Positions 6,277 through 7,015 of a stretch of 7,015 nt of DNA are shown here, piece after piece (the stretch's first letter is position 1; the number at the start of each line of letters is the position of its first letter). The notes beneath the pieces were generated by a model, which saw nothing but the letters and a program-made list of their open reading frames with translations, was not told the DNA's origin and made no database searches. The stretch is from NCBI GenBank assembly GCA_035531775.1, contig DATKSG010000089.1, forward strand, positions 1 through 7,015. Direction: 5' to 3'. This DNA is from DATKSG01 sp035531775 (GTDB lineage: Bacteria; Actinomycetota; Acidimicrobiia; Acidimicrobiales; UBA8190). Both the position numbers and the translations under genes were made by a program.

Positions 6277-6630
6277 TTACGATGAGGCCCCCGACACGTG
6301 GCAGATGCAGAACTCGTTGTCCTCGGGGTCGAGGAGCACGACGTAGCCGTCGCCCTCGTGTCGGCGCACGAATCGGGCGCCGAGCGCCACGAGCCGAGCC
6401 TCCTCTGCGGGGAGGTCGTCGGTGTAGAGGTCAAGGTGCATCTGGTGGCGTGCGACCACCGGCGTGATGGCCACCTGCAATGAGAGGTTAACCGTTGGCC
6501 CTCGAAGCACCCGGAAGTCGTCTCCGGGTTGACGCCGGCTCGGGACGAGGTCCAAGGCCCCCGACCAGAAGTCCGTCATCGATTCGATGTCGGAGCAGTT
6601 GATGACCGTGCTACCGATGCGAAGTGCCAT
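6277..6630 (-). CDS. VOC-superfamily (glyoxalase/bleomycin-resistance-like) protein
   Basis: The minus strand from ATG 6630 to TAA 6277-6279 encodes 117 residues. AGGA with 5-nt spacing to the ATG supports this start; the frame is open further upstream but only with arginine/proline-rich shadow sequence. The two beta-alpha-beta-beta-beta modules of the VOC fold are visible: IGSTVINCSDIESMTDFWSG (5-24), then HQMHLDLYTDDLPAEEARLV and LGARFVRRHEGDGYVVLLDP, ending DPEDNEFCICHV. This is the Glyoxalase_6-like pattern. The HLDL histidine and the EFC glutamate are candidate metal ligands, but the usual first-module histidine is replaced (VIN), so a standard metal-dependent glyoxalase reaction is doubtful. 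The protein is cytosolic, with unknown substrate. It lies 29 bp downstream of the phosphoesterase remnant on the same strand and may once have shared its transcript. Confidence 0.85.
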   Translation of the reverse strand: MALRIGSTVINCSDIESMTDFWSGALDLVPSRRQPGDDFRVLRGPTVNLSLQVAITPVVARHQMHLDLYTDDLPAEEARLVALGARFVRRHEGDGYVVLLDPEDNEFCICHVSGASS

Positions 6631-6659
6631 GGACGTCCTGACACTCCGGCCGGCCGTCC

Positions 6660-6887
6660 CTACGGCGTCGGGTTGAGCGGAATCGGGGGCCGGGGGGCTT
6701 GGGTGAAGTCGAAGTCGTTGACCAGGTTGCCGAGGCCTGGGGCGCTTTCCCGAACGTCCGGCCTGGCATCGGGCTGGCCGTCGGTGCTCGGGTCGAGCCT
6801 CTGGCCGTTCAAGAAGTCGTCCTCGATGAACTTGAGGTAGGCGTCGAACGACAACTGCTGATGGTCGATATAACCCCTTGGCCTCAA
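6660..6887 (-). pseudogene. C-terminal remnant of a phosphoesterase (phospholipase C / AcpA-like family)
   Basis: The minus strand ending at TAG 6660-6662 encodes RGYIDHQQLSFDAYLKFIED, then DFLNGQRLDPSTDGQPDARP and DVRESAPGLGNLVNDFDF, with a proline-rich tail. This is the C-terminal end of the PF04185 phosphoesterase family, secreted or membrane-linked phospholipase C and acid phosphatase-like enzymes of about 300-600 residues. Only about 70 residues are present. Family-like sequence begins at the RGYID segment near 6880; further upstream the frame reads unrelated residues, and the catalytic N-terminal part is absent from the window. A TTG at 6885-6887 is only a formal start. The break coincides with the hairpin at 6873-6892, and the region beyond it carries a plus-strand gene. 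The remnant is therefore non-functional unless the missing portion lies elsewhere. The family call rests on recalled C-terminal signature sequence. Confidence 0.7.
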
Positions 6888-6892
6888 GGGGT
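6873..6892. repeat. Perfect 8-bp inverted repeat at the phosphoesterase break
   Basis: ACCCCTTG (6873-6880) and CAAGGGGT (6885-6892) are perfectly complementary around the 4-nt loop GCCT. The hairpin spans the point where phosphoesterase homology is lost. There is no T-tract on the plus strand; on the minus strand the arm is followed by TATAT. It may be a recombination or insertion site, an element end, or a terminator. Confidence 0.5.
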
Positions 6893-6898
6893 GACCGC

Positions 6899-6922
6899 GA
6901 CATCTCCTGACCTGGAGGTGTC
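6899..6922 (+). promoter_or_regulatory. Leader hairpin covering the Shine-Dalgarno of the 6925 gene
   Basis: GACATCTCC (6899-6907) pairs with GGAGGTGTC (6914-6922) over 9 bp with a single T-G wobble and a 6-nt loop. The right arm contains the Shine-Dalgarno GGAGG (6914-6918). In RNA the ribosome site would be hidden, so translation could be damped. It could equally be the inverted end of a mobile element. Confidence 0.4.
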
Positions 6923-6924
6923 CG

Positions 6925-7015
6925 ATGGCCCGAGGGAGGAAGCGCCGGAGTTCCCAGGCGGATCTCGATGCGGCGGTCGAGGCGGTGGTCGCCGGAGCGA
7001 GCTACAAAGCCGCCG
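6925..7015 (+). CDS. Basic HTH-like protein, N-terminus only (possible transposase/recombinase or DNA-binding protein)
   Basis: ATG 6925 is preceded by GGAGG with 6-nt spacing, the best Shine-Dalgarno in the right half of the window. The 30 visible residues start MARGRKRRSSQADLDAAVEA and continue VVAGASYKAA to the window edge. A basic arm followed by an alanine-rich helix and a G-x-S-Y-K-A-A turn resembles the start of homeodomain-like HTH modules (resolvase, psq or transposase-type), where the next residues usually complete a recognition helix. With only 30 residues the family cannot be fixed. Its position against a truncated phosphoesterase makes a mobile-element gene attractive but unproven. 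Confidence 0.55.
   Translation, partial: MARGRKRRSSQADLDAAVEAVVAGASYKAA

Noticed and set aside
6873..6892. tRNA anticodon arm or tRNA fragment
   Set aside because: The 8-bp stem with a 4-nt loop does not fit a 5-bp stem with a 7-nt loop, and no T-arm or acceptor sequence is nearby.
6631..6903. Upstream extension of the VOC gene to 6903
   Set aside because: It overlaps the phosphoesterase remnant out of frame, and the VOC fold starts at ATG 6630, which has its own ribosome site.

Overview
The window is GC-rich and reads as chromosomal DNA of an actinobacterium. The support is an F420 (deazaflavin)-dependent reductase of the Ddn type, a DinB/mycothiol-dependent maleylpyruvate isomerase-type protein, and a double-zinc-ribbon adenylate cyclase fused to a STAND-like ATPase. 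Together with a small FlbD-type flagellar protein, this would fit a flagellated actinobacterial lineage such as Acidimicrobiia. That placement is an inference, not something the sequence proves.

Layout. The left end (minus strand) holds the N-terminal part of a TauE/SafE-type permease running off the window (start about 389), behind an AT-rich patch with a 23-bp imperfect dyad (446-468). Next is a 75-residue FlbD/SwrD-like gene (503-730, minus). After a 249-bp spacer, the plus strand carries an unrecognised 71-residue gene (980-1195), a Ddn-like F420 reductase (1254-1697) and, 12 bp on, the dominant gene: a 1074-residue protein with double zinc ribbon, class III cyclase, AAA/STAND ATPase and TPR-like tail (1710-4934).

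Convergent to the cyclase is a TetR-family regulator (4942 to about 5468, minus) that looks broken: a one-base frameshift near 5197 and no usable start that would supply all of helix 1. It is divergent from a mycothiol-dependent-isomerase/DinB gene (5556-6215, plus). The intergenic region between them has an inverted repeat (5501-5524) well placed to be the TetR operator.

The right end has a VOC/glyoxalase-like gene (6277-6630, minus) and the C-terminal remnant of a phosphoesterase (phospholipase C/AcpA-like; 6660-6887, minus). Homology of the remnant stops at a perfect 8-bp hairpin (6873-6892). Immediately beyond it a new plus-strand gene starts at 6925 with a strong Shine-Dalgarno sequence; its first 30 residues are basic and HTH-like. 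This junction looks like a rearrangement or mobile-element boundary.

How the genes may work together: the reductase and cyclase are probably co-transcribed, and the TetR/isomerase pair forms a classical divergent regulatory unit that is now probably deregulated. No RNA gene, CRISPR array or complete insertion sequence was seen. The most interesting places are the zinc-ribbon cyclase-STAND gene with its reductase partner, the decayed TetR unit, and the junction at 6873-6925.
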